Source of the DNA: Verrucomicrobiaceae bacterium UBA7681
GTDB taxonomy: Bacteria; Verrucomicrobiota; Verrucomicrobiia; Verrucomicrobiales; Verrucomicrobiaceae
DNA length: 64,000 nucleotides
Reading direction: 5' to 3'
Assembly (NCBI GenBank): GCA_002482965.1
Contig: DLGZ01000050.1
Span: forward strand, 7,434-71,433
In this document: in pieces, positions 10,726 through 18,547 of the stretch
Position numbering within the stretch: the stretch's first letter is position 1
Layout of the letters: every line of letters begins with the position of its first letter
Translations under genes and position numbers: made by a program
The notes under the pieces: generated by a model
What the model was told of the DNA's origin: nothing
The model's database searches: none
The model's input: only the letters and a program-made list of their open reading frames with translations

Positions 10726-10756
10726 TATTTTGAACCCGACACTTTACCCATCGTAG

Positions 10757-11557
10757 ATGCAGCAAAACTGGTCCATCCGCAGCCGTGCGCACACCTGTGC
10801 GGTCACCGGCCGTTCGTTCGAGGACGGTGAAAGCTTCCACACCACCATCTTCTTTGATCCGGATGAAAACGGCTATGTGAGGCGTGATATCTGCGCCGAG
10901 GCCTGGGCGCAGGAGGTGGAGCAGCGCAAGCCCGTCGCCGCGTGGAAGACCATCTATTCCAGAGTCCTCGCCGAGGCGAAGCCGGAGATCACCCCCAAGG
11001 AAGGTGCGCAGGCCCTGCTGCAGCGCTTCATTGAAGAAGGAGATCCACGGACCGAGAACGCACGCTACATCCTCGCGCTCATGCTTGAGCGGAAACGCCA
11101 GCTCCACCAGACCGCCGAGAAGGAAATCGATGGCGCCAAGATGCTCTTCTACGAAAACAGGAAGACCGGTGAAATCTTCATCGTGCGCGATCCCGAACTG
11201 AAGCTCAGCGAAATGGCCGACATGCAGGACGAAGTCGCCACCCTCCTCGCCTTCGGTGGCCCTGCCGCCGATGCCGCGAAAGCTGTGGGCGTGACGCTCA
11301 CCGTGGACGGTGTGGTTCCGAAGCCGGATGCCGAGGCACCCGCTGCGCCTGAAGCACCCGCCGAAGAAGCGGAGGCCCAAGCGATGGCAGAAACAGAGCC
11401 TGCCTCCGAACCTGCCGCAGAGGAAGAAGCAGAATCCGAGATTGAGGCAGAGCCAGAAGAGCCCGCCGCAGCCTCAGAGTCCAAAGAAGAATCCCTTTCC
11501 ACCAGCGACGGCGAAACCACCGCTGACGAATCCAGTATCGAGCCAACCAGCCACTAG
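10757..11557 (+). CDS. Conserved hypothetical protein with long acidic tail
   Basis: The 266-residue protein has a globular N-terminal part (about residues 1-185) beginning MQQNWSIRSRAHTCAVTGRSF, with Cys14 and Cys46, followed by a low-complexity tail (about 185-266) made almost wholly of Ala, Glu, Pro and Ser. The 'CAVTGRSFEDGESFHT' start resembles short zinc-ribbon-like proteins seen in PVC genomes, but I cannot name a family. It sits between the LptF/G gene and pyrE with short gaps (31 and 11 bases), suggesting one operon with pyrE. Confidence 0.7.
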   Translation: MQQNWSIRSRAHTCAVTGRSFEDGESFHTTIFFDPDENGYVRRDICAEAWAQEVEQRKPVAAWKTIYSRVLAEAKPEITPKEGAQALLQRFIEEGDPRTENARYILALMLERKRQLHQTAEKEIDGAKMLFYENRKTGEIFIVRDPELKLSEMADMQDEVATLLAFGGPAADAAKAVGVTLTVDGVVPKPDAEAPAAPEAPAEEAEAQAMAETEPASEPAAEEEAESEIEAEPEEPAAASESKEESLSTSDGETTADESSIEPTSH

Positions 11558-11568
11558 CATCCACCCCC

Positions 11569-12138
11569 ATGTCCATCCAGCAAGACCGCGAAGAACTCCG
11601 CCTGCTCCTCAAAGCCAAGTCCGTCAAAACCGGCAAATTCACCCTCGCCTCCGGCCAGGAGAGCGATCTCTACGTAGACTGCCGCGTGACCACGCTCGAC
11701 TCGCGTGGCGCGGTGCTCGTGGGCCGTGTGCTGCATGCGCTGCTGCGTGAAAAAGAAGAGCAGCTCGGCATCAGCATCGGCTCCCTCGGCGGCCTCACCA
11801 TGGGTGCAGACCCCATCACGCTCGCTGTTTCCATGAGCTCCAGCATTGAGCGAGACACGCCGCCCGTGCAGGCCTTCGTCGTGCGCAAGGAGCCCAAAGG
11901 CCATGGCCGTGGCAAACGCATCGAAGGCAACTTCATCCCCACCCAGCCCATCGTCGTCGTGGATGACGTCATCACCACCGGCGGCTCCACCCTGAAGGCG
12001 ATTGAGGCCATTGAGGAAGAAGGCGGCAAAGTCGCTTTTGCCCTCATCCTCGTGGATCGCTCCGAAGGTGGTCGTGAAGCCATCGAGAGCAAAGGCTACC
12101 CCGTCGTGGCTGCGTTCACGCGTGCGGACTTGGTGTAG
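11569..12138 (+). CDS. pyrE: Orotate phosphoribosyltransferase
   Basis: The 189-residue enzyme joins orotate to PRPP to form orotidine 5'-monophosphate in de novo pyrimidine synthesis. The PRPP-binding motif is clear (IVVVDDVITTGGSTLKA, about residues 126-142), as are the N-terminal KTGKFTLASGQESDLYVDCR substrate loop and GSLGGLTMGADPI. Length and architecture fit the bacterial family. It follows the acidic-tailed protein by 11 bases. No other pyr gene is near. Confidence 0.96.
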   Translation: MSIQQDREELRLLLKAKSVKTGKFTLASGQESDLYVDCRVTTLDSRGAVLVGRVLHALLREKEEQLGISIGSLGGLTMGADPITLAVSMSSSIERDTPPVQAFVVRKEPKGHGRGKRIEGNFIPTQPIVVVDDVITTGGSTLKAIEAIEEEGGKVAFALILVDRSEGGREAIESKGYPVVAAFTRADLV

Positions 12139-12193
12139 TACGATGGGGCGCTCCTGGGCTTCTCCCATTCATCCACGCAAGTCAGCATCGCTT

Positions 12194-12490
12194 ATGGGCA
12201 AAGCATCCGCTCGTGCATGGCTCTGTGCCACCGTGCTTCTCCTTGCCACCTCCTGCATGCACAGGCGGGCCGTGGTTTTTGATCACGACACCCTCACCGG
12301 ACGAGATACCATGACCTATCGTGGAAAGCCGATCTCTCCCGAGGAGTTGTTTGAGCTTGGGGAAAAGGCGGACTTCGATCAGATCGATCTGATCATGAAG
12401 AACGATGGCCAAACGCAGAAGCTGGATTTCAAAAAATGGCACACGGGCATGCGGTTGATTCCGGAGGCGATGCAGGAAGACGCGCTGTGA
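12194..12490 (+). CDS. Small lipoprotein, unknown
   Basis: From the ATG at 12194 the product has 98 residues. It opens with MGKASARAWLCATVLLLATSC, a lipoprotein signal with Ser before the lipid-modified Cys, as in other lipoproteins of this window. The mature part is short and charged (GKPISPEELFELGEKADFDQID) with no recognised domain. Longer in-frame starts upstream would overlap pyrE by more than 100 bases and are rejected. It lies 55 bases after pyrE. Confidence 0.6.
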   Translation: MGKASARAWLCATVLLLATSCMHRRAVVFDHDTLTGRDTMTYRGKPISPEELFELGEKADFDQIDLIMKNDGQTQKLDFKKWHTGMRLIPEAMQEDAL

Positions 12491-12642
12491 TGACGCTTTG
12501 GCAGACACTGCATCCAACCCTGCAGGCCTGATCCTTTCGAGGGTTCCGCCGCGACAAAGGTCTTGCACGCCCATTACCCTTTCGCCTAGCTTGCCGCTGT
12601 ACGGCGTCTCTGCTACGAACACCCAAAACTCTCACTCAATCC

Positions 12643-12939
12643 ATGGCAGCCTACATCATCGGACGTGTGCAGGTGACGGACTGGCCCCGCTACTCGGAGT
12701 ACATGAAGCTGACCCCTGGCATCATCGCGCAATACGGCGGGCGTTTCATTGCGCGGGGTGGTGAGTCCATGACCCTCGAAGGACCCGAAGAGACCGACCG
12801 CGTGGTCATTCTCGAATTTCCCACCTTCGAAGCCGCCAAGCAGTTCTTCCATTCGGAGGAGTATCAGCAGGCCAAGGCTGTGCGCGAAGGCGCTGCCTTG
12901 GCGCAGTTCTTCGCCATTGATGGCGTGCCTGTTGCCTAG
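12643..12939 (+). CDS. DUF1330 family protein
   Basis: The 98-residue protein matches the DUF1330 pattern, a small dimeric alpha+beta-barrel fold: MAAYIIGRVQVTDWPRYSEY, GGRFIARGG, VVILEFPTFEAAKQFFHSEEYQ and a closing FFAIDGVP. Members are cytosolic; the activity is unknown and some are suspected of stress or quinone-related roles. It starts 152 bases after the lipoprotein gene and ends 13 bases before the next small gene. Confidence 0.88.
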   Translation: MAAYIIGRVQVTDWPRYSEYMKLTPGIIAQYGGRFIARGGESMTLEGPEETDRVVILEFPTFEAAKQFFHSEEYQQAKAVREGAALAQFFAIDGVPVA

Positions 12940-12952
12940 CCGATTCTGACTT

Positions 12953-13180
12953 ATGCACTACGTCGAGTTCAAAGCCGCCATCCAGCAGCACTTGAAACGG
13001 AAGCGCGGAGGCGCAACGTGGGTGGAGCTGCGGGAGACGCTCGCCCTGCCCTATGAGCGTGCTTGTCCGGAGTGGACGCGCAGGCTGGAAGAGGAGATCG
13101 GGCTGGTGCGGCGCAAGGGTGACGGCCGTGCGCTGGTGTGGGCGCTGCAACCTTCAGCAAAGACCAAGGCTGAGGTTTGA
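12953..13180 (+). CDS. Small hypothetical protein
   Basis: A 75-residue basic, soluble protein. The pattern RKRGGATWVELRETLALPYERACPEWTRRLEEEIGLVRRKGDGRALVWAL reads as helices ending in a beta-wing, so a small winged-helix DNA-binding fold is possible but not demonstrated. It is 13 bases downstream of the DUF1330 gene and likely co-transcribed. Confidence 0.55.
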   Translation: MHYVEFKAAIQQHLKRKRGGATWVELRETLALPYERACPEWTRRLEEEIGLVRRKGDGRALVWALQPSAKTKAEV

Positions 13181-13262
13181 CCCCATCGGCAGGGACTGAA
13201 GAGCGCCTGGCTTGCGATTCACCCGAACCCCAAGGATTCATCGCACCGGCCGTTGTGCCTGT

Positions 13263-13766
13263 GTGAAACTCAAGCTCATCCTTCTCGGGTTCGTTGCACT
13301 GGCCGCATGCGGAGTGGTGGCCTGGCTCATTTGCAGGCCGACCCCCGAGATACGCTTCGTAGGGTTTCAAGAGGGGACGAATGGCCGCATGGCTTTGTTC
13401 CAGATCGTCAACGAAAGCGGTTCTCCCTTTGTCACCTTTGGCTATGGCGCGGCCTCGCCGTTTTACAGCTACCGTGTTTCGACGCCTGCCGGCTGGAAGA
13501 AGCGCCAGCTTGGGTGGTGCGGCACAGGGGCGGGATCTCACACGCTTGCTCCGCACTCCGTGACCGAGATCCAAGTGCCTGTCCCTCATGATTCACCTGC
13601 GGCTCCATTTGCCGTGGGCATTCATTTTGAGCGCGGCACGGCCGCGGATCTTGCCTCACGCCCGTATAGCCGCTTGGACGTGTTCTTCGATTGGCTGCGT
13701 CGGCGCATCAACCCGGATTACAAAGGGCAGGAACCCACGTGGAGCAGCGTCGCCCAGTTGCGGTGA
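13263..13766 (+). CDS. Single-pass membrane or secreted protein, unknown (GTG start)
   Basis: I choose the GTG at 13263, giving 167 residues that begin VKLKLILLGFVALAACGVVAWLIC, a strong N-terminal membrane segment. An ATG 51 bases upstream (13212) would add a basic, non-conserved-looking leader. The mature part shows beta-rich sequence, including ALFQIVNESGSPFVTFGYG and HSVTEIQVPVP. This resembles a secreted beta-sandwich seen in many PVC small proteins, but no family was recognised. Confidence 0.55.
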   Translation: MKLKLILLGFVALAACGVVAWLICRPTPEIRFVGFQEGTNGRMALFQIVNESGSPFVTFGYGAASPFYSYRVSTPAGWKKRQLGWCGTGAGSHTLAPHSVTEIQVPVPHDSPAAPFAVGIHFERGTAADLASRPYSRLDVFFDWLRRRINPDYKGQEPTWSSVAQLR

Positions 13767-13885
13767 GAGCTGTTTGATCGCATTCATATTTTTGTTGCCC
13801 TCACAGGGCACAGGAAGGTAAAACGATACCAAGAGCCTGAGGAGGCTGCGGACCCTTCGCACTCCAGACCCAACCAACTAACGCC

Positions 13886-14272
13886 ATGTCGATTCTTCGC
13901 GAGACCACTTTGATTCTCCGGAACACTCTTTTCGTGACAGTCGCGGTCATCCTTGGGTTTACCCTTGGCAGCGCTCTTGGAGTGCCGATATGGCTTCAGG
14001 GGTTCTGTCTTCTTCCGGCGGCCCTTCTCTTCAACCGGCTGTCTGCCGGTGGTCCTTTTGCATGGGCGAAGGTGCTGGGCTTTTTGATCGTCCTTTCCAG
14101 CATCACGTTCGTGTTCAGCGTGGCCTTCCCTCATCTGCCTCCGAGCTATCAGTCATGGGCCGTGGTGGTGCTTGTGATGTTTGCCCCCGTGTCCTCGGTG
14201 ACGAAATGGCTTGAGCGCCGCTTTGCCAGGACAGCACCAGCGGATGCGGGTTCCCGGTCCAAGTCATCGTGA
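13886..14272 (+). CDS. Small integral membrane protein, unknown
   Basis: The 128-residue protein has about four hydrophobic segments (residues about 15-37, 38-52, 62-84, 92-107) with short loops and a positively charged C terminus (KWLERRFARTAPADAGSRSKSS). No signature of a transporter family was seen. It lies in a rightward run of small membrane and secreted protein genes. Confidence 0.55.
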   Translation: MSILRETTLILRNTLFVTVAVILGFTLGSALGVPIWLQGFCLLPAALLFNRLSAGGPFAWAKVLGFLIVLSSITFVFSVAFPHLPPSYQSWAVVVLVMFAPVSSVTKWLERRFARTAPADAGSRSKSS

Positions 14273-14343
14273 GACCACACGTCATTCGGCATTGTGTTAG
14301 CGACCCCGTACTTGCCACCTTCGGCTCAACAACAAATCACCTT

Positions 14344-14724
14344 ATGAAATGGTCTTGGAAATCATTCGGCCTGCAGTTCGCCAGCGCTTTCGTGCTGGGA
14401 TGTCTTTTCGCCTTCTCGATTCGCAATTGGATGGATGGCAGACAAGGCGAAGGGGATGTTGACCCCCGGGTGTTTTCGATGGGACTCGGAGGGCTGCTGG
14501 GCTCGGTGATTCCTGCTCTCCTCACTGGCTGGAAGGGGTGGGCTTTGAAGCCATTGCTCGTGGCGGGCTTGATTGTAGGGGGCCTGTTCTCTGGCAACCC
14601 AAGCGTTGGAATTTTAAGCTTGGTTGTCGCCGCGATCTGTTATTCGACCGCACGCAAGGTGCGCTCTGTCGCTTTTTACTATTCATTTTCCGAGGGGGTG
14701 AAGTCCGATGTGTCGGCCCCTTGA
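14344..14724 (+). CDS. Small integral membrane protein, unknown
   Basis: With the ATG at 14344 the product has 126 residues and about three membrane segments (LQFASAFVLGCLFAFSI, GLGGLLGSVIPALLTGW and a LLVAGLIVGGLFSG/VGILSLVVAAICY pair). An upstream in-frame start at 14269 overlaps the previous gene by four bases but adds a non-hydrophobic leader, so the later start is preferred. No homology recognised. Confidence 0.5.
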   Translation: MKWSWKSFGLQFASAFVLGCLFAFSIRNWMDGRQGEGDVDPRVFSMGLGGLLGSVIPALLTGWKGWALKPLLVAGLIVGGLFSGNPSVGILSLVVAAICYSTARKVRSVAFYYSFSEGVKSDVSAP

Positions 14725-14767
14725 CTACAGAGCTTGAAGCCACACTCCTGATCCAATACCGACTCCC

Positions 14768-15214
14768 ATGGCACACGGAAGAAAACGCTCATTCATCGGC
14801 GGCATGGCTGTGGGCTTTGCGTTCGCCCTCGTTTCGCTGGCTGCCCTGATCTACGGACTCGACATCACCTTCGGGCCTCCAGGCTATCCCCACTTCACCG
14901 AGAAGAGTGCGCGGGAGGCGGTCATTGAATGGGCGCGAGTGAGTGACTTTCCGAAGGAGGCTGAAAGCTTCAGCATCACGACTCAGGGAGGCATGTTCAC
15001 GCGGCAGTTTCGCGTCTCTTTTTTTGGTGAACCGAAGGCCATCAGCGACTGGGTGCGCCGTTGTCCAGGTATCTCCGACCCGAAGACCACGCAGGAAAAG
15101 GCCGACGACGGGACCATCACGTATCAGATTAGCACGGGAGGCGGAGCGGCGTTTGCAGAGCTGATTCATCATCCCATCCGAGGCACCGTGGTGATACGCA
15201 CTTATTGGAGTTAG
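14768..15214 (+). CDS. Single-pass membrane protein, unknown
   Basis: The 148-residue protein has one N-terminal membrane segment (about residues 9-31, FIGGMAVGFAFALVSLAALIYGL) preceded by the positively charged MAHGRKR, so an inward N terminus with the rest in the periplasm. The soluble part has a helix (SAREAVIEWARVSDFPKEAES) and beta strands. No family recognised. Confidence 0.5.
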   Translation: MAHGRKRSFIGGMAVGFAFALVSLAALIYGLDITFGPPGYPHFTEKSAREAVIEWARVSDFPKEAESFSITTQGGMFTRQFRVSFFGEPKAISDWVRRCPGISDPKTTQEKADDGTITYQISTGGGAAFAELIHHPIRGTVVIRTYWS

Positions 15215-15428
15215 GGCTCTGTGCGAGGCCATGCAGGGCGGCTGAGAGGGATGCCTGCCTTCAATCCATCATTGCTGGCTGATCCTTCACATTTGTATTG
15301 CTCCAGCACGGCATGGGAGGGTAGAACGGCGGCAAGAATTCAAGGAATCGTGATCGGACCCCTTTTTAGTCCCCTAACGCGGCTGACAATTCTCGCCGTT
15401 CTGCCCATTGCCTCAGAGATCGTCCATC

Positions 15429-15986
15429 ATGAGTTTATCAGATCCCAACAAGTCATCCTCCATGACCCTCCAATTCGAATTTCGCCGGGAGGATCTTCTC
15501 GCCTTCACCAAGGCGTACCATGCCGAGTCTCCCACGTATCAAAAAGTTCGGTCACGTAGCCGGTGGGCGCTGCCTCTGATCATGCTTGTGATGGGCGTGA
15601 TCCAATCCTTGGAATCGGGTTTCGAGATGTCTCGTGCCGTGTTCTACACGGCGTTTTCGATCGCGTGGTTTGTGCTCTATCCCAAGTGGTTCGATAGGAA
15701 TGCCCAGAAATACGCCGAGAAGGCTTCGGCAGAATCGGGTTACAGCAAGACGCTCGGCCCTTGCACGCTCACCCTGAGTGACGAAGGCCTGCATTCGATC
15801 TCAGCGGTAGGAACGAGCACATTCAAGTGGGATGCCGTGAGCCGCGCCACCCTGACCGATGACTACTTGTACATCTTTCTTTCGGGGCCGCTCGGCTATC
15901 CCATTCGGATCGCCGATATTGGCAGGGACGTGGCTGAGCAGGCGCTCGCCTTGGTGAACCAGCACTTGGAACTCAAGCCCCAATGA
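15429..15986 (+). CDS. YcxB-like membrane protein
   Basis: From the ATG at 15429 the product has 185 residues. The arrangement is a short cytoplasmic N terminus beginning MTLQFEFRREDLLAF, two close membrane segments (WALPLIMLVMGVIQSL and AVFYTAFSIAWFVLYP), then a cytoplasmic beta domain (LTLSDEGLHSISAVGTSTFKWDAVSRATLTDDYLYIFL). This is the layout of the YcxB-like family, of unknown function. A second ATG at 15462 is possible. Confidence 0.65.
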   Translation: MSLSDPNKSSSMTLQFEFRREDLLAFTKAYHAESPTYQKVRSRSRWALPLIMLVMGVIQSLESGFEMSRAVFYTAFSIAWFVLYPKWFDRNAQKYAEKASAESGYSKTLGPCTLTLSDEGLHSISAVGTSTFKWDAVSRATLTDDYLYIFLSGPLGYPIRIADIGRDVAEQALALVNQHLELKPQ

Positions 15987-16005
15987 GCCACGCGAACCCA
16001 GACTC

Positions 16006-16545
16006 ATGAAACACGCGCTTCTTATATTTGCGGTTGGCATTCTCACCACCTTCGCCTCTGCGGCTCCACCGTATGACCACACGAAGACTGGCATCTCATT
16101 GCCAGACACCCTCGCCGGGCTGACACGCGGCGATGTGACGCCCTACGAAACGGCACCAGGCGAAGCGGGAGTGGCGATCCCGTATCATGGCGAGGAGGTC
16201 GAGGTGACCGTTTTCATCCGGCAGATCGATCCGAAGAAGATCACATCACCGGCCATGATCGTGGAGGAGAGCCTGGCGACCGTGAAGCAGATGGAGGCTG
16301 CAGGCACCTACTCCAATGTGAAGCTGTACAGGTCCGCTGACAAAAGTGAAACAACGGGATGGTCCAAGGGGGCCTACACCGCACGTGCCAATCAAGCCTT
16401 TGTCATGTCGTTTATTTATGCCACGATCAGAGACGAGTACGCGGTCAAGGCGCGCATCACGACTGCAAATCCCAAAAACGACTCTATCCCGAAATTCGTC
16501 AGCGAGTTCCAAAAGATCGTCGATGAGGCGAAGCCCAAGCCCTGA
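16006..16545 (+). CDS. Secreted hypothetical protein
   Basis: The 179-residue protein has a clear Sec signal peptide (MKHALLIFAVGILTTFASA, cleavage near residue 19-20). The mature domain begins DHTKTGISLPDTLAGLTRGDVTPYE, and the sequence alternates beta strands and a long C-terminal helix (IPKFVSEFQKIVDEAKPKP). No family recognised. It lies 19 bases after the YcxB-like gene. Confidence 0.6.
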   Translation: MKHALLIFAVGILTTFASAAPPYDHTKTGISLPDTLAGLTRGDVTPYETAPGEAGVAIPYHGEEVEVTVFIRQIDPKKITSPAMIVEESLATVKQMEAAGTYSNVKLYRSADKSETTGWSKGAYTARANQAFVMSFIYATIRDEYAVKARITTANPKNDSIPKFVSEFQKIVDEAKPKP

Positions 16546-16613
16546 TCATGCGAAGCATCGGTTTTGCCCAGTAAACCACCGCGTCTGCCTCCGTTTTGTC
16601 CTTCGTTCAATCC

Positions 16614-17183
16614 ATGAAACGCGTTATTCCCACCCTCATGCTACTGACACTGCTGGCAGGATGCACCTCCAAAGAGCAGCGCCTGCACCAGGAAAATGAA
16701 GCGGCCGTGGCATGCAAGCGATCCGGTGACACCTGCACGTTCAAGATATGGCCGACCGCAGCCGACACGTATGAAGTGCGATTGCCGGGAGTGACGAAGA
16801 CGGCCTGTCATCTCGGACCTGACTTCACTGTTCACTATTTCAACTTCGCTGAGTCCGGTTCATTGGCCATTTACCACGGCGGACATCCGCAGGACGAAAC
16901 AGACCGGCCCGCTGGGCGGTTCAGAGCACTCTTCGGGGACAAATCCGCCCAGTGGAGTTTCTTCAAGGGAACGACCAACTTTCGAGCCACCGCCTATGTG
17001 ATGGAACCCGAGCAGGAGGACCGACCGAGCTATGTCTGGCATTTGATGGTATCTGGGAATACCGAGAAAGAGGTTCATGCGATTGTCGATCAACTCGCCA
17101 CCTTCCGCAAAGTGCGCACGGTTGCTTTCCACTCCGCACCTTCCGAGAAGGTGAAGCTCGGCACGGCGAACCCTGCTCCATGA
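16614..17183 (+). CDS. Putative lipoprotein, unknown
   Basis: Starting at the ATG at 16614 the product has 189 residues with a textbook lipoprotein signal (MKRVIPTLMLLTLLAGC, lipobox LAGC at Cys17). The rest, with CKRSGDTC and a DQLATFRKVRTVAF C-terminal helix-strand, looks like a small periplasmic alpha+beta domain. No family recognised. It ends 9 bases before the diiron protein gene. Confidence 0.6.
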   Translation: MKRVIPTLMLLTLLAGCTSKEQRLHQENEAAVACKRSGDTCTFKIWPTAADTYEVRLPGVTKTACHLGPDFTVHYFNFAESGSLAIYHGGHPQDETDRPAGRFRALFGDKSAQWSFFKGTTNFRATAYVMEPEQEDRPSYVWHLMVSGNTEKEVHAIVDQLATFRKVRTVAFHSAPSEKVKLGTANPAP

Positions 17184-17192
17184 AGGTCGCAA

Positions 17193-17999
17193 ATGAACAC
17201 CTCGGCCTCCCGAACCATCAGATCGTCTGCAGACTGGGTGGATTACTTTCGCGCTAATGCGGAGCAGCAGAAGGACATTCCCTGGGACGAACCGGTCAAC
17301 TTGTCCGCCGAGGAGCGCGCTGTCATCATCCCTTCGTTGAGAGGGTGGCAGCTCGGCGAGACATCTGACGGTGCCCATCTTCTCGCGGCTTCTCACACTT
17401 ATGCCGCTGATCTCGGGGATGCGACTTTCATTGAGGCGGCCCGTTTGTTCATCGCGGAGGAGCAGCGTCACGGCGGCAACCTCGGTCGCTTTCTTGATTG
17501 CGCGGGGGTGAGCCGCGCAATCTCCGACTGGGGCGACACGCTGTTCCGGGCGGTGCGGTATTTCGTCCCACGCATGGAGATTTGGGCCACGCCCGTTGTC
17601 ATGGTCGAGACCCACGCGCTCATTTATTACAATGCCGTTCGCAGGGCGACACGCTCTGCCGTCCTGCGGCGTATTTGCGAGCAGATTCTGGCTGACGAGG
17701 TGGCCCACATTCGCTTTCAGTGCGAGAGGCTGGCCCTGCTGCATCACGGCCGGGCCGGCTGGCTGCAAGCATTGACGATGCTGTTTCATCGCGGCTTTTT
17801 CACGGTCATCACACTGGCGGTGTGGGTCGGGCATCGCCATGCGCTCACGGCAGGGGGATACCGCTTCAAGCGCTTTTGGGCCATGGCCTGGAGCAAGATG
17901 CACCATGCCTGGGCGCTGATGAATCCGCAAGCCTATGCCTGGAATGACCCCATGCCCGGCCATGCGCCGCAGGCAGAGGAAATGCCCGCAGGTGCTTGA
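17193..17999 (+). CDS. Ferritin-like diiron protein, function unknown
   Basis: The 268-residue protein carries two ExxH motifs typical of ferritin-like four-helix diiron proteins: EEQRH (residues 89-93) and DEVAH (residues 168-172), with a further Glu at 139 (VMVETHALIYYN), so the expected carboxylate/histidine ligand set is present. A C-terminal hydrophobic stretch (LTMLFHRGFFTVITLAVWVG, about 196-215) may contact the membrane. Substrate cannot be inferred: oxygenase, desaturase-like or ferritin-like roles are all open. The stop codon abuts a relic of a sialidase-like gene. Confidence 0.7.
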   Translation: MNTSASRTIRSSADWVDYFRANAEQQKDIPWDEPVNLSAEERAVIIPSLRGWQLGETSDGAHLLAASHTYAADLGDATFIEAARLFIAEEQRHGGNLGRFLDCAGVSRAISDWGDTLFRAVRYFVPRMEIWATPVVMVETHALIYYNAVRRATRSAVLRRICEQILADEVAHIRFQCERLALLHHGRAGWLQALTMLFHRGFFTVITLAVWVGHRHALTAGGYRFKRFWAMAWSKMHHAWALMNPQAYAWNDPMPGHAPQAEEMPAGA

Positions 18000-18000
18000 T

Positions 18001-18100
18001 CATCACCCGTGCATCATAGATCGCCGCTTTGCCTTCATGACTTGAGTCACCGGTCACATGCAGGAGGTCATCGTGCCAGTAGAGACCGGGGTAGCTGCAG
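18001..18100 (-). pseudogene. Relic of a duplicated sialidase-like gene 3' end
   Basis: About 100 bases align with the last codons of the intact leftward gene at 18548-19564 (positions about 18553-18652), at roughly 81 of 100 bases. Read leftward it encodes CSYPGLYWHDDLLHVT, SSHEGKAAIYDARV, closely matching CSYPGLYWEDDLLHVT and SSHEGKAAIYYARV of the intact protein. The stop codon is lost, and no upstream part of the gene remains. It begins one base after the diiron gene stop. Confidence 0.8.
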
Positions 18101-18188
18101 CTCACCTCTCCAATCGTGGTGTGCGCTGGACCAACGTCCACCTTGCGCCGCCCAACAAGGTGTCTGAGCTTGAGACATCAGGCCGCTC

Positions 18189-18467
18189 ATGCACCGACGC
18201 ATCATCCTCACGCTTTTTGCTGCACTACTTGTAGTTTCAGGTGTCGTGTTTGCGTTATCACGACCGCGTCCTATCGGACAGCTTACCGATGCCGACTTGC
18301 AGGCGATTACGAACGTCATTCGCGGAGAGATTGCAGAGCAGATAACGGCCATCCGCCCACGAGACACGGTGGTTGTCATTGAAACAGGCCGGGACGGTGT
18401 CTGTTACCATTGCTTTGAGCTTGAGCGCACTCGCAACGGATGGAAGGTCACCTGGAAAGGCACATGA
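18189..18467 (+). CDS. Small single-pass membrane protein, unknown
   Basis: A 92-residue protein with an N-terminal hydrophobic segment (IILTLFAALLVVSGVVFAL, about residues 5-23) after MHRR, then a short periplasmic domain ending in CYHCFELERTRNGWKVTWKG. The Cys-x-x-Cys pair could form a disulfide or bind a metal. It sits between the sialidase-like relic and the intact sialidase-like gene, so it may have been inserted during the duplication. Confidence 0.5.
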   Translation: MHRRIILTLFAALLVVSGVVFALSRPRPIGQLTDADLQAITNVIRGEIAEQITAIRPRDTVVVIETGRDGVCYHCFELERTRNGWKVTWKGT

Positions 18468-18547
18468 TTTCGTATCGCTCCTCGAGACCTGACTATGCGC
18501 TGCAACGAACGTCGGCGGACGCCGTCGCCTTGTTCGAGGCGTAGCTC

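Noticed and set aside
13767..13885. Small hairpins GCCCT/AGGGC and AGCCT/AGGCT as a terminator
   Set aside because: Stems of only five bases and no T-run follow; not enough to support a terminator.
16860..17963. A 367-residue leftward open frame over the diiron protein gene
   Set aside because: The rightward gene has ExxH motifs and a good context; the opposite frame has no recognisable domain.
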